The notes under the pieces were generated by a model. The model saw only the letters and a program-made list of their open reading frames with translations. It had not been told where the DNA came from and did no database searches. A stretch of DNA of 64,000 bases from Phycisphaerae bacterium (lineage in GTDB: Bacteria; Planctomycetota; Phycisphaerae; FEN-1346; JAACEH01), in contig JAAYDY010000088.1 in assembly GCA_012729015.1 (NCBI GenBank), positions 1 to 64,000 on the forward strand. Direction: 5' to 3'. How positions within the stretch are numbered: position 1 is the first letter of the stretch; every line of letters begins with the position of its first letter. The translations under genes were made by a program, and so were the position numbers. This document shows positions 46,798-54,694 of this stretch, one piece after another.

Positions 46798-47673
46798 ATG
46801 GCCCTGCTTCTGGAGTACATCTTCCAGCCCGAGGTCCAGGAGATTCTGGACGATCTGGGTGCCCTGTTTGGCGTACGGGCTATCTTCCTGTCGCCGGCGA
46901 TCGAGGAAATCCGAGTTGGGCAGTCGCGAACCATCTGTCCGTACTGCCGACTCGTCCAGGAGCCCCTCGGTCTGCGGTCGGTCTGTGTTGACAGCGACCG
47001 GGCCCATTGTCACGAGTCGGCGCGACTGCGGCGGGTGGTCTCGTATCGGTGCCACGGCGGCCTGGACGAGGCTGTGGCCCCGATCACGGTGGACGATCTG
47101 CTCCTGGGTTTCGTGATGATAGGCCAGTTCCGCACGGCATCGCGGCCGCCGAAGCCGATGCTTCGGGCGGCGCGACAAGCCAGACTTGCGGACAGGGATC
47201 TCTCCGACGCCTTCATGACTGTGCCGATGCTGGGAACTGAGCGGGCGGAGCACGTTATCCGCATTTTCGGCCTGCTGGTCGGGTTCATCGCGCGGCTGCA
47301 CCTGGTGGGCGTGGCGGCACGCGGCGCCGTCCATCCTCTGTTGCGGCACATGGCCGAGCGACCCGAGCTGCCCCTGTCGCTGGACGAGGCGGCGGCCATG
47401 GTCCACCGCAGCCCGTCCACCGTGTCGCACCAGTTCCGACGCACCGTCGGCCGCGGTTTCAAGCGGACTCAGATCGAGCTTCGCCTGAAGAGGGCCGAGC
47501 AGTGTCTTCGCGAGTACCCCGACATGCAGGTGTCCGAGGTGGCCGCCCAGGTCGGGTACGCCAATGCACACTACTTCTCGCGGCTCTTCCGCAAGCACCG
47601 CGGCGTGTCTCCGACGGACTACCGTCGCGGCCGCGAGCCTCCAGGAGGCCACGAAGGGGCGACAAAAACGTAA
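46798..47673 (+). CDS. PocR-domain AraC-family regulator
   Basis: A 291-residue protein. Residues 1-165 are a PocR sensory domain (MALLLEYIFQPEVQEILDD, CPYCRLVQEPLG, YRCHGGLDEAVAPI, ITVDDLLLGFVMIGQF), known to bind small ligands such as 1,3-propanediol or hydrocarbon/sugar-derived compounds. Residues about 190-285 hold two AraC helix-turn-helix motifs (SLDEAAAMVHRSPSTVSHQF; MQVSEVAAQVGYANAHYFSRLFRKHRGVSP). The start is placed at 46798 because the PocR domain begins there; no ribosome site is seen, which fits leaderless translation. Divergent from DUF4838, 161 nt apart. Confidence 0.88.
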   Translation: MALLLEYIFQPEVQEILDDLGALFGVRAIFLSPAIEEIRVGQSRTICPYCRLVQEPLGLRSVCVDSDRAHCHESARLRRVVSYRCHGGLDEAVAPITVDDLLLGFVMIGQFRTASRPPKPMLRAARQARLADRDLSDAFMTVPMLGTERAEHVIRIFGLLVGFIARLHLVGVAARGAVHPLLRHMAERPELPLSLDEAAAMVHRSPSTVSHQFRRTVGRGFKRTQIELRLKRAEQCLREYPDMQVSEVAAQVGYANAHYFSRLFRKHRGVSPTDYRRGREPPGGHEGATKT

Positions 47674-47819
47674 CACGTGGCCGCCTAAGCAACAAGAATG
47701 TAGCCTGGCGAGGCCCTCCCTCATCGGCCCATCCGTCCCCCCGCGCCGAAAATCCCGACGTGCTAACCGATTCTGATACAACGGGTTACGCCGCAGCCGG
47801 TGCCCAGCCAGGCCGCCAA

Positions 47820-47835
47820 TGGCACAGTTGTTGTA
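47820..47835 (+). promoter_or_regulatory. Sigma54 (-24/-12) promoter for barrel-amt-PII genes
   Basis: TGGCAC, five bases, TTGTA: the -24 box is perfect, the -12 box has GT in place of GC. Transcription would start near 47846, so the ATG at 47819 cannot be the start of the next gene and the GTG at 47885 or 47891 must be used. The following genes serve ammonium uptake. Confidence 0.6.
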
Positions 47836-47890
47836 TCTACCCACGCCGTCCGGGAATGGCGATTCTCTGCTTGGAAAGGACGGTGTGGTC

Positions 47891-48850
47891 GTGGCGGATC
47901 TCGTGGAAAGCATGTCGGTCGGCGCCCGGATGCGGCGCCGGTGGGCCCGCAGCGGACAGTTCTTCGGGGCTGTCGTTGCGATGGTTGCTGTGATTGCAGC
48001 GGAGTCTGTTCTTTGCGCAGCCGAACAGGAACTCCCTGTCGCGGCGGCCGGCGACGTGGCCGGTCTGAGGGCCGCTCTGCACGAGGCCGTCACGCTCAGC
48101 GCCGCCGAGGCCGAGGCCGCCCCCGAGGCGGCTGCCCACACCGCGCCCGACGACCAGGCGGCTGACGACGCCGACGGGCTCTCGGTCTCCCTCGACACGA
48201 CCTTCAACAGCAAGTACGTCTGGCGAGGTCTCCTGCTGACCGACGACCCCGTCTTCGAGCCCTCGATCAGCATCGCGTGGAAGGGGCTCTCCGTCAACGT
48301 CTGGGGCAACATGGACCTCACCGGCGTCAACGGCAACCGGGGCGACTTCAACGAGGTCGACGTCTCCGTCGACTATAGCATGAGCCTGGTCGGCCCGCTC
48401 GGCGGCTCCGTCGGCATGGTCTTCTACACGTTTCCCAACACCGCGTTCAACTCCACCACCGAGTTCTACGCCGGACTGAACCTCGACGTGCCGCTCTCGC
48501 CGTCGATCACCGCCTACTTCGACGTGGACGAGGCCGACGGCACGTACCTGACTGCCGACATCGGTCACAGCTTCGACCTGCCGCAACTGGCCGACGGCGT
48601 GACGTGGAGCCTGGATCTCGGCCTGGGCTTCGGCTGGGGATCGGCCGACTACAACCGCTTCTACTTCGGTGGCGGCGGAAGCGGCTGGACCGACCTGCAC
48701 AGTTCTCTGTCCCTGCCGATCCAACTCGGCGACCACTGGACCGTGACACCGTCGGTCGGCTACCACGCCGTCCTCGACGACGACCTGCGGGACGCCGTGG
48801 CCAATGACGACAACGTGGTCTATGGCATCAGTGTGACATTCAGCTTCTGA
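47891..48850 (+). CDS. TorF-like outer-membrane beta-barrel protein
   Basis: About 319 residues. The start is one of two GTG codons (47885 or 47891) behind GGAAAGGA. A signal peptide core (FFGAVVAMVAVIAAESVLCA) is followed by an Ala/Glu-rich stretch and a barrel of amphipathic strands beginning SLDTTFNSKYVWRGLLLTD, a signature of the family of putative porins known in proteobacteria (TIGR02001 type), often encoded beside amt and PII genes. It ends in a terminal Phe (GISVTFSF), the usual signal for outer-membrane assembly. It is probably a pore used under nitrogen limitation; the solute is not shown. It is first in a sigma54-type transcript with amt and PII. Confidence 0.75.
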   Translation: MADLVESMSVGARMRRRWARSGQFFGAVVAMVAVIAAESVLCAAEQELPVAAAGDVAGLRAALHEAVTLSAAEAEAAPEAAAHTAPDDQAADDADGLSVSLDTTFNSKYVWRGLLLTDDPVFEPSISIAWKGLSVNVWGNMDLTGVNGNRGDFNEVDVSVDYSMSLVGPLGGSVGMVFYTFPNTAFNSTTEFYAGLNLDVPLSPSITAYFDVDEADGTYLTADIGHSFDLPQLADGVTWSLDLGLGFGWGSADYNRFYFGGGGSGWTDLHSSLSLPIQLGDHWTVTPSVGYHAVLDDDLRDAVANDDNVVYGISVTFSF

Positions 48851-48897
48851 CGGCTCGCCGCGCGGGCTCGGAAGCAAACAAGAGAAGGAGACGACTC

Positions 48898-50370
48898 GTG
48901 AAACGATCCTTGCGATTGATGGGCACCGGCGCTCTGGCCTGGCTGCTGGTGTGCGGCATGATGTGCGTTCTGCTGGCGCTGACGGCTCCGGCCCATGGCC
49001 AGGAGGCCGCCGACGCGGTGCCGGCCGATGTTCCGGCCGCGACAGCTGACGCTTTGTCGGCCACCGCCGCCGATGCTCCGGCTGAGGCTGCCGAGCCGGA
49101 GTCTTCGATCAACGCCTTGGACACGGTGTGGGTGCTGGTGGCTGCGTTTCTGGTCTTCTTCATGCAGGCTGGCTTCGCCATGGTCGAGACCGGGTTCACG
49201 CGCGCCAAGAACGCCTGCAACATCATGATGAAGAACCTGATGGACTTTGCCGTGGGCTCGCTGGCCTACTGGATTGTCGGATTTGGCCTCATGTTCGGTG
49301 CGAGCGTGATGGGCGTCTTCGGGACGGGATTGTTCTTCGCCAGCCCGAGCGACCCGTCGCCTCTGGATAATCTGCCGACGATGGGCTTCTGGATCTTCCA
49401 GGCGGTCTTTGCCGCCACGGCGGCGACGATTGTCTCCGGCGCCATGGCCGAGCGAACCAAGTTCCTCGGCTACCTGCTATACAGCGGTCTGATCACGGCC
49501 TTCGTTTACCCGCTGGTCGGCCACTGGATCTGGGGTGGCGGCTGGCTCAGCGGCAGCGGCTGGCTGGCCTCGGTGCTGGGCACGGGCGTGACCGACTTCG
49601 CCGGCTCCACCGTCGTTCACTCGGTCGGCGGCTGGATGGCCCTGGCTGGGGCGATCGTCCTCGGACCGCGCGTCGGCAAGTACGGGCCCAACGGCGCCGT
49701 CAAGGCTATCCCGGGCCACAACATCCCGTTGGCCGCCCTGGGCGTATTCATCCTGTGGTTCGGATGGTTCGGCTTCAATCCGGGCAGCGAAGTGGCGGCT
49801 TCCGGCGCCAGCGCGATCCACATCGCCAATATCGCCGTGACCACCAACCTGGCTGCGGCTGCCGGCACCGTGTCCGCCATGTTCACCATCTGGGTCAGCA
49901 GCGGCAAGCCTGACACCAGTATGACCCTCAACGGCGCCTTGGCCGGCCTGGTCGCCATCACCGCCGGGTGCGCCTCCGTGAGCCCGCTGGGAGCTGTGAT
50001 CATCGGCCTGGCCGCCGGAGTGCTCGTCGTGTTGGCGGTCGAGTTTGTTGACAAGAAGCTGAAGGTCGACGATCCCGTGGGCGCCGTCAGCGTGCACGGC
50101 GTCTGCGGCGCCTTCGGCACCCTGTGCGTCGGCCTGTTCGCAACCGATGGCGGCCTGTTCTACGGCGGCGGACTGGCGCTGCTGGGGGCTCAGGCGGTGG
50201 CCGTGGCCAGCATCTTCGTCTGGTGTATGGTCCTCGGGCTGATCATCTTCAAGGGGATCTCCATGACGGTTGGCCTGCGTGTCACCCGCGACGAGGAAGT
50301 CAAGGGCCTGGACATCGGCGAGCATGGACTGGAAGCCTACAGCGGATTCCAGATCTTCACGACGGAGTGA
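48898..50370 (+). CDS. amt: Ammonium transporter, first copy
   Basis: A 490-residue Amt protein starting at GTG 48898 behind AAGGAG. A signal peptide (1-35) and an Ala/Asp-rich linker (36-70) precede eleven membrane segments. Landmarks: FLVFFMQAGFAMVETGFTRAKN, FAATAATIVSGAMAER, the twin pore histidines in STVVHSVGGW and AVSVHGVCGAFG, and LGVFILWFGWFGFNPGS. The C-terminal DIGEHGLEAYSGFQIF is the tail that PII proteins block. It takes up ammonium across the inner membrane and is followed 81 nt later by its PII partner. Confidence 0.95.
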   Translation: MKRSLRLMGTGALAWLLVCGMMCVLLALTAPAHGQEAADAVPADVPAATADALSATAADAPAEAAEPESSINALDTVWVLVAAFLVFFMQAGFAMVETGFTRAKNACNIMMKNLMDFAVGSLAYWIVGFGLMFGASVMGVFGTGLFFASPSDPSPLDNLPTMGFWIFQAVFAATAATIVSGAMAERTKFLGYLLYSGLITAFVYPLVGHWIWGGGWLSGSGWLASVLGTGVTDFAGSTVVHSVGGWMALAGAIVLGPRVGKYGPNGAVKAIPGHNIPLAALGVFILWFGWFGFNPGSEVAASGASAIHIANIAVTTNLAAAAGTVSAMFTIWVSSGKPDTSMTLNGALAGLVAITAGCASVSPLGAVIIGLAAGVLVVLAVEFVDKKLKVDDPVGAVSVHGVCGAFGTLCVGLFATDGGLFYGGGLALLGAQAVAVASIFVWCMVLGLIIFKGISMTVGLRVTRDEEVKGLDIGEHGLEAYSGFQIFTTE

Positions 50371-50451
50371 TCGGCGCAACCGCATCGCGGGTCGGCGCGG
50401 TCCAAGGGCCCGCCGGCCCGCGACAAAGGAATCAGTCAGGAGACCACTGAG

Positions 50452-50796
50452 ATGAAACTGATTGTCGCATACATTCAGCCGTTCCGCCTGGACGAGGTCA
50501 AGAAGGCTCTGTACGAGGCGGACGTCTTTCGCATGTCGATCACCAACAGCCTTGGTTGTGGCCAGCAGAGGGGCTATCACGAGGCTTACCGCGGCGTGGA
50601 ATTCGAGGTGAACCTGCTGAAGAAGGTACGCCTGGAGATCGCCGTGAACGAGGACTTCGTAGAGCCGACCATCGAGGCCGTCATCAAAGGTGCCCGCACC
50701 GGCAACATTGGCGACGGCAAGATTTTTGTGCTGGACCTTCCCGAGTGCATTCGGATTCGCACCGGCGAACGAGGCAGCGCAGCCATCGGAGGATGA
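50452..50796 (+). CDS. glnK: PII signal protein without Tyr51, first copy
   Basis: A 114-residue PII trimer subunit. The 2-oxoglutarate and ATP sites are there (QQRGYHE at 38-44; [20 protein letters not shown]). The T-loop reads EAYRGVEF: position 51 is Phe instead of the Tyr that GlnD uridylylates, and position 49 is Val instead of the Ser phosphorylated in cyanobacteria. It should thus sense nucleotides and 2-oxoglutarate directly and block the neighbouring Amt by T-loop insertion. AGGAG lies nine bases before the ATG. It belongs to the barrel-amt transcript. Confidence 0.93.
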   Translation: MKLIVAYIQPFRLDEVKKALYEADVFRMSITNSLGCGQQRGYHEAYRGVEFEVNLLKKVRLEIAVNEDFVEPTIEAVIKGARTGNIGDGKIFVLDLPECIRIRTGERGSAAIGG

Positions 50797-50823
50797 TCGT
50801 GTTGGCGGAGAGCGTCAGCTGCC

Positions 50824-50839
50824 CGGGGCTCACGTTGCT
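50824..50839 (+). promoter_or_regulatory. Weak sigma54-like promoter before second amt
   Basis: CGGGGC, five bases, TTGCT: the spacing of GG and GC (10 bases) and the -12 box are right, but the -24 box is poor. The 189-nt gap before the second amt gene suggests that a promoter is present. Confidence 0.35.
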
Positions 50840-50985
50840 CTCCTGATTCAGTCGAGTCGCCTGCAAAGAAGCGGGTCCTGTGTGCCGGGAGCCAGTCGAC
50901 GAGAGAGTCGACCGGCCTCTCTGCACATAGGCAGTGCATCGGGCGATTCCACGGGACCCTGTTTTGAGGAAGGAGGAGTGTTGCG

Positions 50986-52392
50986 ATGCGGAATGTGGCG
51001 CTGAGGCACGCTTGGCGAGGCGTGCTGTGGCCGGTCCTCGGGGCGGCCGCACTGGTGCCGGTCATGATGGCCGGTGTTGCCAAGGGACAGGACGTTGCGA
51101 CGGCTGCCGGACAGGCGAGCGACGCCATGAAGTCCCTGCTCAGTGGCGTCGATACCATCTGGGTTCTTGTCGGAGCGTTTCTGGTCTTCTTCATGCAGGC
51201 CGGGTTCGGCATGGTCGAGGCCGGCTTCATCCGGGCCAAGAACTCCTGCAACATCCTTACGAAGAACTTCATGGACTACTGTGCCGCCAGCATCATGTTC
51301 TTCGTGATCGGATATGCCCTGATGTTCGGCGGCGGCAACGGATTCGTCGGTCTGAGCGGCTTCGGCCTCTCCGGGGCCTCGGTGCCGGGCGGGGTGAACG
51401 TCCCGCTCTGGGCGTTCTGGCTGTTCCAGGCCGCCTTCTGCGGCGCCGCCGCCACGATCGTCGCCGGCGCCATGGCCGAACGCATGAAATTCCAGGCGTA
51501 TCTGGTCTACACGGTGATTATCAGCGGCCTGGTCTATCCGATCATCGGCCACTGGATCTGGGGCGGCGGCTGGCTGGCCAACCTGGGGTTCGCCGACTTC
51601 GCCGGCTCGACGGTGGTCCACTCGACGGGCGGCTGGGCGGCCCTGATCGGCGCCATCCTCCTGGGGCCGCGCCTGGGCAAGTTCGGTCCCAACGGCAATG
51701 CCAAGGCCATCGCCGGACACAATATCCCCATGGCGTCGCTGGGCGTCTTCATCCTGTGGTTCGGCTGGTTCGGCTTCAACCCCGGCTCGACGCTCGGCGT
51801 GACGAGCGACGGCGGCGCCCTGGCCGCCCGCGTGGCCGTGAACACGAACATGGCGGCCGCCGCCGGCGCCATTGCCGCCATGGTCACCGTGTGGCTGCGG
51901 TTCGGCAAGCCCGACCTGTCGATGACGATGAACGGCGCCCTGGCCGGCCTGGTGGCTGTGACAGCCCCGTGTGCCTACATCGAGGTCTGGGCCGCGGTGG
52001 CTATCGGTTTGATCGGCGGCGTGATTGTCGTCTTCGGCGTCCGACTGCTCGACCGGCTGGGGGTGGACGATCCCGTGGGCGCCGTGCCGGTGCACGGGAT
52101 GAACGGTCTGTGGGGAACGCTGGCCGTGGGGCTGTTCGCCAGTCCGGCCGTCGGCGGCGACGCCGGGCCGGTGGGCCTGTTCTACGGCGGAGGGCTGCAC
52201 CAGCTCGGTGTGCAGGCGCTGGGCGGGCTGGCCGGAGCGGCGTTCTCGCTCACGGTGATGGGCCTGGTGTTCCTGGTGCTGAAACGCACGATGGGCCTGC
52301 GCGTCTCCGAGGAAGAGGAACTCAAGGGCCTGGACATCGGCGAGCATGGGCTGGAGGCCTACAGCGGGTTCCAGATCTTCACGACGGAATGA
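50986..52392 (+). CDS. amt: Ammonium transporter, second copy
   Basis: A 468-residue Amt, close to the first copy throughout (FLVFFMQAGFGMVEAGFIRAKN, FAGSTVVHSTGGW, VPVHGMNGLWG, FILWFGWFGFNPGS). The N-terminal segment (1-34, ending VAKG) is a probable signal peptide without the long linker of copy one. The C-terminal tail DIGEHGLEAYSGFQIF is identical in both copies. Substitutions near the second pore histidine (HGMNGLW against HGVCGAF) suggest different affinity or conductance. AAGGAGGAG precedes the ATG. It pairs with the PII gene 69 nt downstream. Confidence 0.95.
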   Translation: MRNVALRHAWRGVLWPVLGAAALVPVMMAGVAKGQDVATAAGQASDAMKSLLSGVDTIWVLVGAFLVFFMQAGFGMVEAGFIRAKNSCNILTKNFMDYCAASIMFFVIGYALMFGGGNGFVGLSGFGLSGASVPGGVNVPLWAFWLFQAAFCGAAATIVAGAMAERMKFQAYLVYTVIISGLVYPIIGHWIWGGGWLANLGFADFAGSTVVHSTGGWAALIGAILLGPRLGKFGPNGNAKAIAGHNIPMASLGVFILWFGWFGFNPGSTLGVTSDGGALAARVAVNTNMAAAAGAIAAMVTVWLRFGKPDLSMTMNGALAGLVAVTAPCAYIEVWAAVAIGLIGGVIVVFGVRLLDRLGVDDPVGAVPVHGMNGLWGTLAVGLFASPAVGGDAGPVGLFYGGGLHQLGVQALGGLAGAAFSLTVMGLVFLVLKRTMGLRVSEEEELKGLDIGEHGLEAYSGFQIFTTE

Positions 52393-52461
52393 CCGGGCGT
52401 GATCGTTTGAGGGCGTCTTGTCGCAGCAGAGCAAGTTCCGGCACGTTCAGGAGCATGAACC

Positions 52462-52803
52462 ATGAAGCTGATCATCGCATACATTCAGCCGCACCGGCTG
52501 AACGAGGTGAAGCGGGCGTTGTACGAGGCCGAGGTGTTCAAGATGTCGATCACCAACACCCTGGGCTGCGGGCAGCAGCGGGGTTACCACGAGACTTACC
52601 GCGGCGTGGACGTGGAGGTGAACCTGCTGAAGAAGGTCCGGCTGGAAATCGCCGTGAACGAGGACTTCGTGGAGCGGACGATCGAGGCGATTGTCCGCGG
52701 GGCCCGGACGGGCCGGATCGGCGACGGCAAGATCTTCGTTCTGGATCTGCCCGAGTGCATCCGCATCCGCACGGGGGAGCGCGGCGGGGCGGCCATCGGC
52801 TGA
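52462..52803 (+). CDS. glnK: PII signal protein without Tyr51, second copy
   Basis: A 113-residue PII protein, very close to the first copy. T-loop ETYRGVDV places Val at position 51, so uridylylation is again impossible. The ATP and 2-oxoglutarate motifs ([28 protein letters not shown]) are kept. Different T-loop tips (RGVEF against RGVDV) may give each copy a preferred Amt. AGGAG precedes the ATG. Confidence 0.93.
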   Translation: MKLIIAYIQPHRLNEVKRALYEAEVFKMSITNTLGCGQQRGYHETYRGVDVEVNLLKKVRLEIAVNEDFVERTIEAIVRGARTGRIGDGKIFVLDLPECIRIRTGERGGAAIG

Positions 52804-52849
52804 GGCTCGGAGAGAACGTCGGGCGGCACGGCCGCGCGTGTCGTAGCCC

Positions 52850-52985
52850 CCGAGCCGCCCCTGCGGTGAGCGCAACCGTAGGGTGGGTCCCCCGGACCCG
52901 CGCGGACGCCGGGGTTCGGCCCTCACCGCCCCTGGACTGTGCTCGGGGCCCGCTCTCCCTGCGAGGAGGGCGCGCGGCTGACGAT
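52850..52985 (+). repeat. Composite intergenic repeat, copy H
   Basis: Contains GGTGAGCGCAACCGTAGGG, GTGGGTCCCCCGGACCC, GCGCGGACGCCGG, CCCTCACCGCCCCTGG, GTGCTCGGGGCCC and CTCTCCCTGCGAGGAGGGCG. It lies between the second PII gene and the glnA control region. Confidence 0.75.
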
Positions 52986-53120
52986 GCCTCCGGGAGGGGG
53001 CCGTGCAGGGGGCCTTGGGGAATTGCCGGATGAGCCACATTTTTGGGGTACGCACCCCCCGCGGCCTACAAGAATGTCGCATCCGCGCCAGGGCCAGTTT
53101 CTGTGTGGAGGCGAAGCGGT

Positions 53121-53155
53121 TTCGTAACAGATTGTCGGACAAAGGGTTGTACGAA
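53121..53155 (+). promoter_or_regulatory. Nested palindrome upstream of glnA
   Basis: TTGTCGGACAA (53132-53142) is a perfect palindrome, enclosed by TTCGTA (53121) and TACGAA (53150). The inner centre is 33 bases before the -24 box of the glnA promoter. It is a plausible activator site; the binding protein is unknown. Confidence 0.4.
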
Positions 53156-53169
53156 CGGGTTTGTGTTGT

Positions 53170-53185
53170 GGCACGAATCTTGCTA
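53170..53185 (+). promoter_or_regulatory. Consensus sigma54 (-24/-12) promoter for glnA
   Basis: TGGCACG, four bases, TTGCT: every conserved base of the sigma54 promoter is present, with exact spacing. Start site near 53197; leader about 65 nt. Confidence 0.9.
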
Positions 53186-53262
53186 TAAGAGGTGGGATAT
53201 GCCCGGGTATCGTCCCCGGACGTTCAGGTGGCAAGGGACACCCTAACGCAGGAGACCGAAGG

Positions 53263-54585
53263 ATGGACAAGGCAGGCGTGTTGAAAGCCGTTGCGGACAA
53301 CAAGATCAAGTTTGTCCGCCTGTGGTTCACGGACGTGCTGGGGATGCTGAAGAGCTTCGCCATCACAGTCGAGGAGTTGGAAGAGGCGCTCGAGGGCGGC
53401 ATGGGCTTCGACGGTTCGAGCATCGAGGGGTTTGCCCGGATCGAAGAGAGCGACATGATCGCGATGCCCGACCCCGAGACGTTCACGATCCTGCCGTGGC
53501 GTCCGCAGGGGGATGCCGGGGTGGCGCGGATGTTCTGCGACATCCTGACGCCGCAGGGCGAGCACTACGCCGGCGACCCGCGCTGGGTGCTCCGCCGCAA
53601 CCTGGCCGAGGCGGCCAAGCTCGGCTACACGTACTATGTCGGACCGGAGCTGGAGTACTTCTACTTCCAGAACAGCGAAGGGACGGAGATTCTCGACAAG
53701 GGCGGCTACTTCGACCTGACGCCGCTGGACGTGGCGTGCGATCTGCGCCGTGACACGGTCCTTGCGCTGGAGAAGATGGGCATCAAGGTCGAGTACTCGC
53801 ACCACGAGGTGGCGCCGAGCCAGCACGAGATCGACCTGCGGTACTGCGAGGCCCTGCGCATGGCCGACAACGCCATGACCTATCGCCTCACCGTGAAGGA
53901 AGTGGCGATGATGCACGCCGTCTACGCGACGTTCATGCCGAAGCCTCTGTTCGGCGAGAACGGCAGCGGCATGCACGTGCACCAGTCGCTGTTTGCAGGC
54001 TCGAAGAACGCCTTCTTCGACGCCAAGGACAAGTACCTGCTGAGCGACGTCGGCAAGAGCTACATCGCCGGCCTGCTGCGGCACGCGCGGGAGTTCTCGA
54101 GCGTGGTGGCCCAGTGGGTCAACAGCTACAAGCGGCTGGTTCCGGGCTACGAGGCGCCGGTCTACATCAGCTGGGCGCGTCGCAACCGTTCGGCCCTGGT
54201 CCGCGTGCCGATGTACAAGCCCGGCAAGGAGAAGGCCACCCGCGCCGAGCTGCGGTGCCCGGACCCGGCGTGCAACCCGTACCTGGTGTTCTCGGTGATG
54301 CTGGCGGCGGGCCTCAAGGGGATTCGCGAGAAGTACGAGCTGCCCGATCCGATCGAAGAGGACATCTTCGAGATGAGCGACAAGCGCAAGGCCGAACTCG
54401 GCATCACGTCGCTGCCGGGCAGCCTGGGCGAGGCCATCGAGATCACGGCCAAGAGCGAGCTGGTCCGCGAGGCGCTGGGCGATCACGTGTTCGAGAAGTT
54501 CGTGGCCAACAAGCGGATCGAGTGGGACCGCTTCCGGGTCCACGTCAGTCAGTACGAACTGGAAAACTACCTGCCGATTCTCTGA
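53263..54585 (+). CDS. glnA: Glutamine synthetase, type I-alpha-like
   Basis: A 440-residue glutamine synthetase, which joins ammonium to glutamate with ATP. Landmarks: MGFDGSSIEGFARIEESDM (near residues 47-65), VGPELEYFYF (metal site), YSHHEVAPSQHEIDLRY, FGENGSGMHVHQSLF (the ammonia and glutamate site), NSYKRLVPGYEAP and RNRSALVRVP (ATP). At 440 residues it lacks the 25-residue insertion and the adenylylated Tyr segment of the beta type. It is thus not controlled by GlnE. It is driven by the sigma54 promoter at 53170 and ends at a strong terminator. GGAG is upstream. Confidence 0.95.
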   Translation: MDKAGVLKAVADNKIKFVRLWFTDVLGMLKSFAITVEELEEALEGGMGFDGSSIEGFARIEESDMIAMPDPETFTILPWRPQGDAGVARMFCDILTPQGEHYAGDPRWVLRRNLAEAAKLGYTYYVGPELEYFYFQNSEGTEILDKGGYFDLTPLDVACDLRRDTVLALEKMGIKVEYSHHEVAPSQHEIDLRYCEALRMADNAMTYRLTVKEVAMMHAVYATFMPKPLFGENGSGMHVHQSLFAGSKNAFFDAKDKYLLSDVGKSYIAGLLRHAREFSSVVAQWVNSYKRLVPGYEAPVYISWARRNRSALVRVPMYKPGKEKATRAELRCPDPACNPYLVFSVMLAAGLKGIREKYELPDPIEEDIFEMSDKRKAELGITSLPGSLGEAIEITAKSELVREALGDHVFEKFVANKRIEWDRFRVHVSQYELENYLPIL

Positions 54586-54614
54586 GCGGCGTCGGCAGGC
54601 CGTGAGGGCCTTGG

Positions 54615-54674
54615 GGCACAGTCGTTCGGTCACTTTATCCCGGGCAGGTTAAAGACCGACGACTGTGCCTTTTT
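54615..54674 (+). terminator. Strong terminator between glnA and the Fis-type gene
   Basis: The GGCACAGTCGTTCGGTC arm pairs with GACCGACGACTGTGCC (one bulged base). The stem goes on as CTTTA/TAAAG and ends in TTTTT. It overlaps the upstream edge of the next gene. Confidence 0.85.
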
Positions 54675-54694
54675 GGCCGGAAAGTGCCTGGAAA

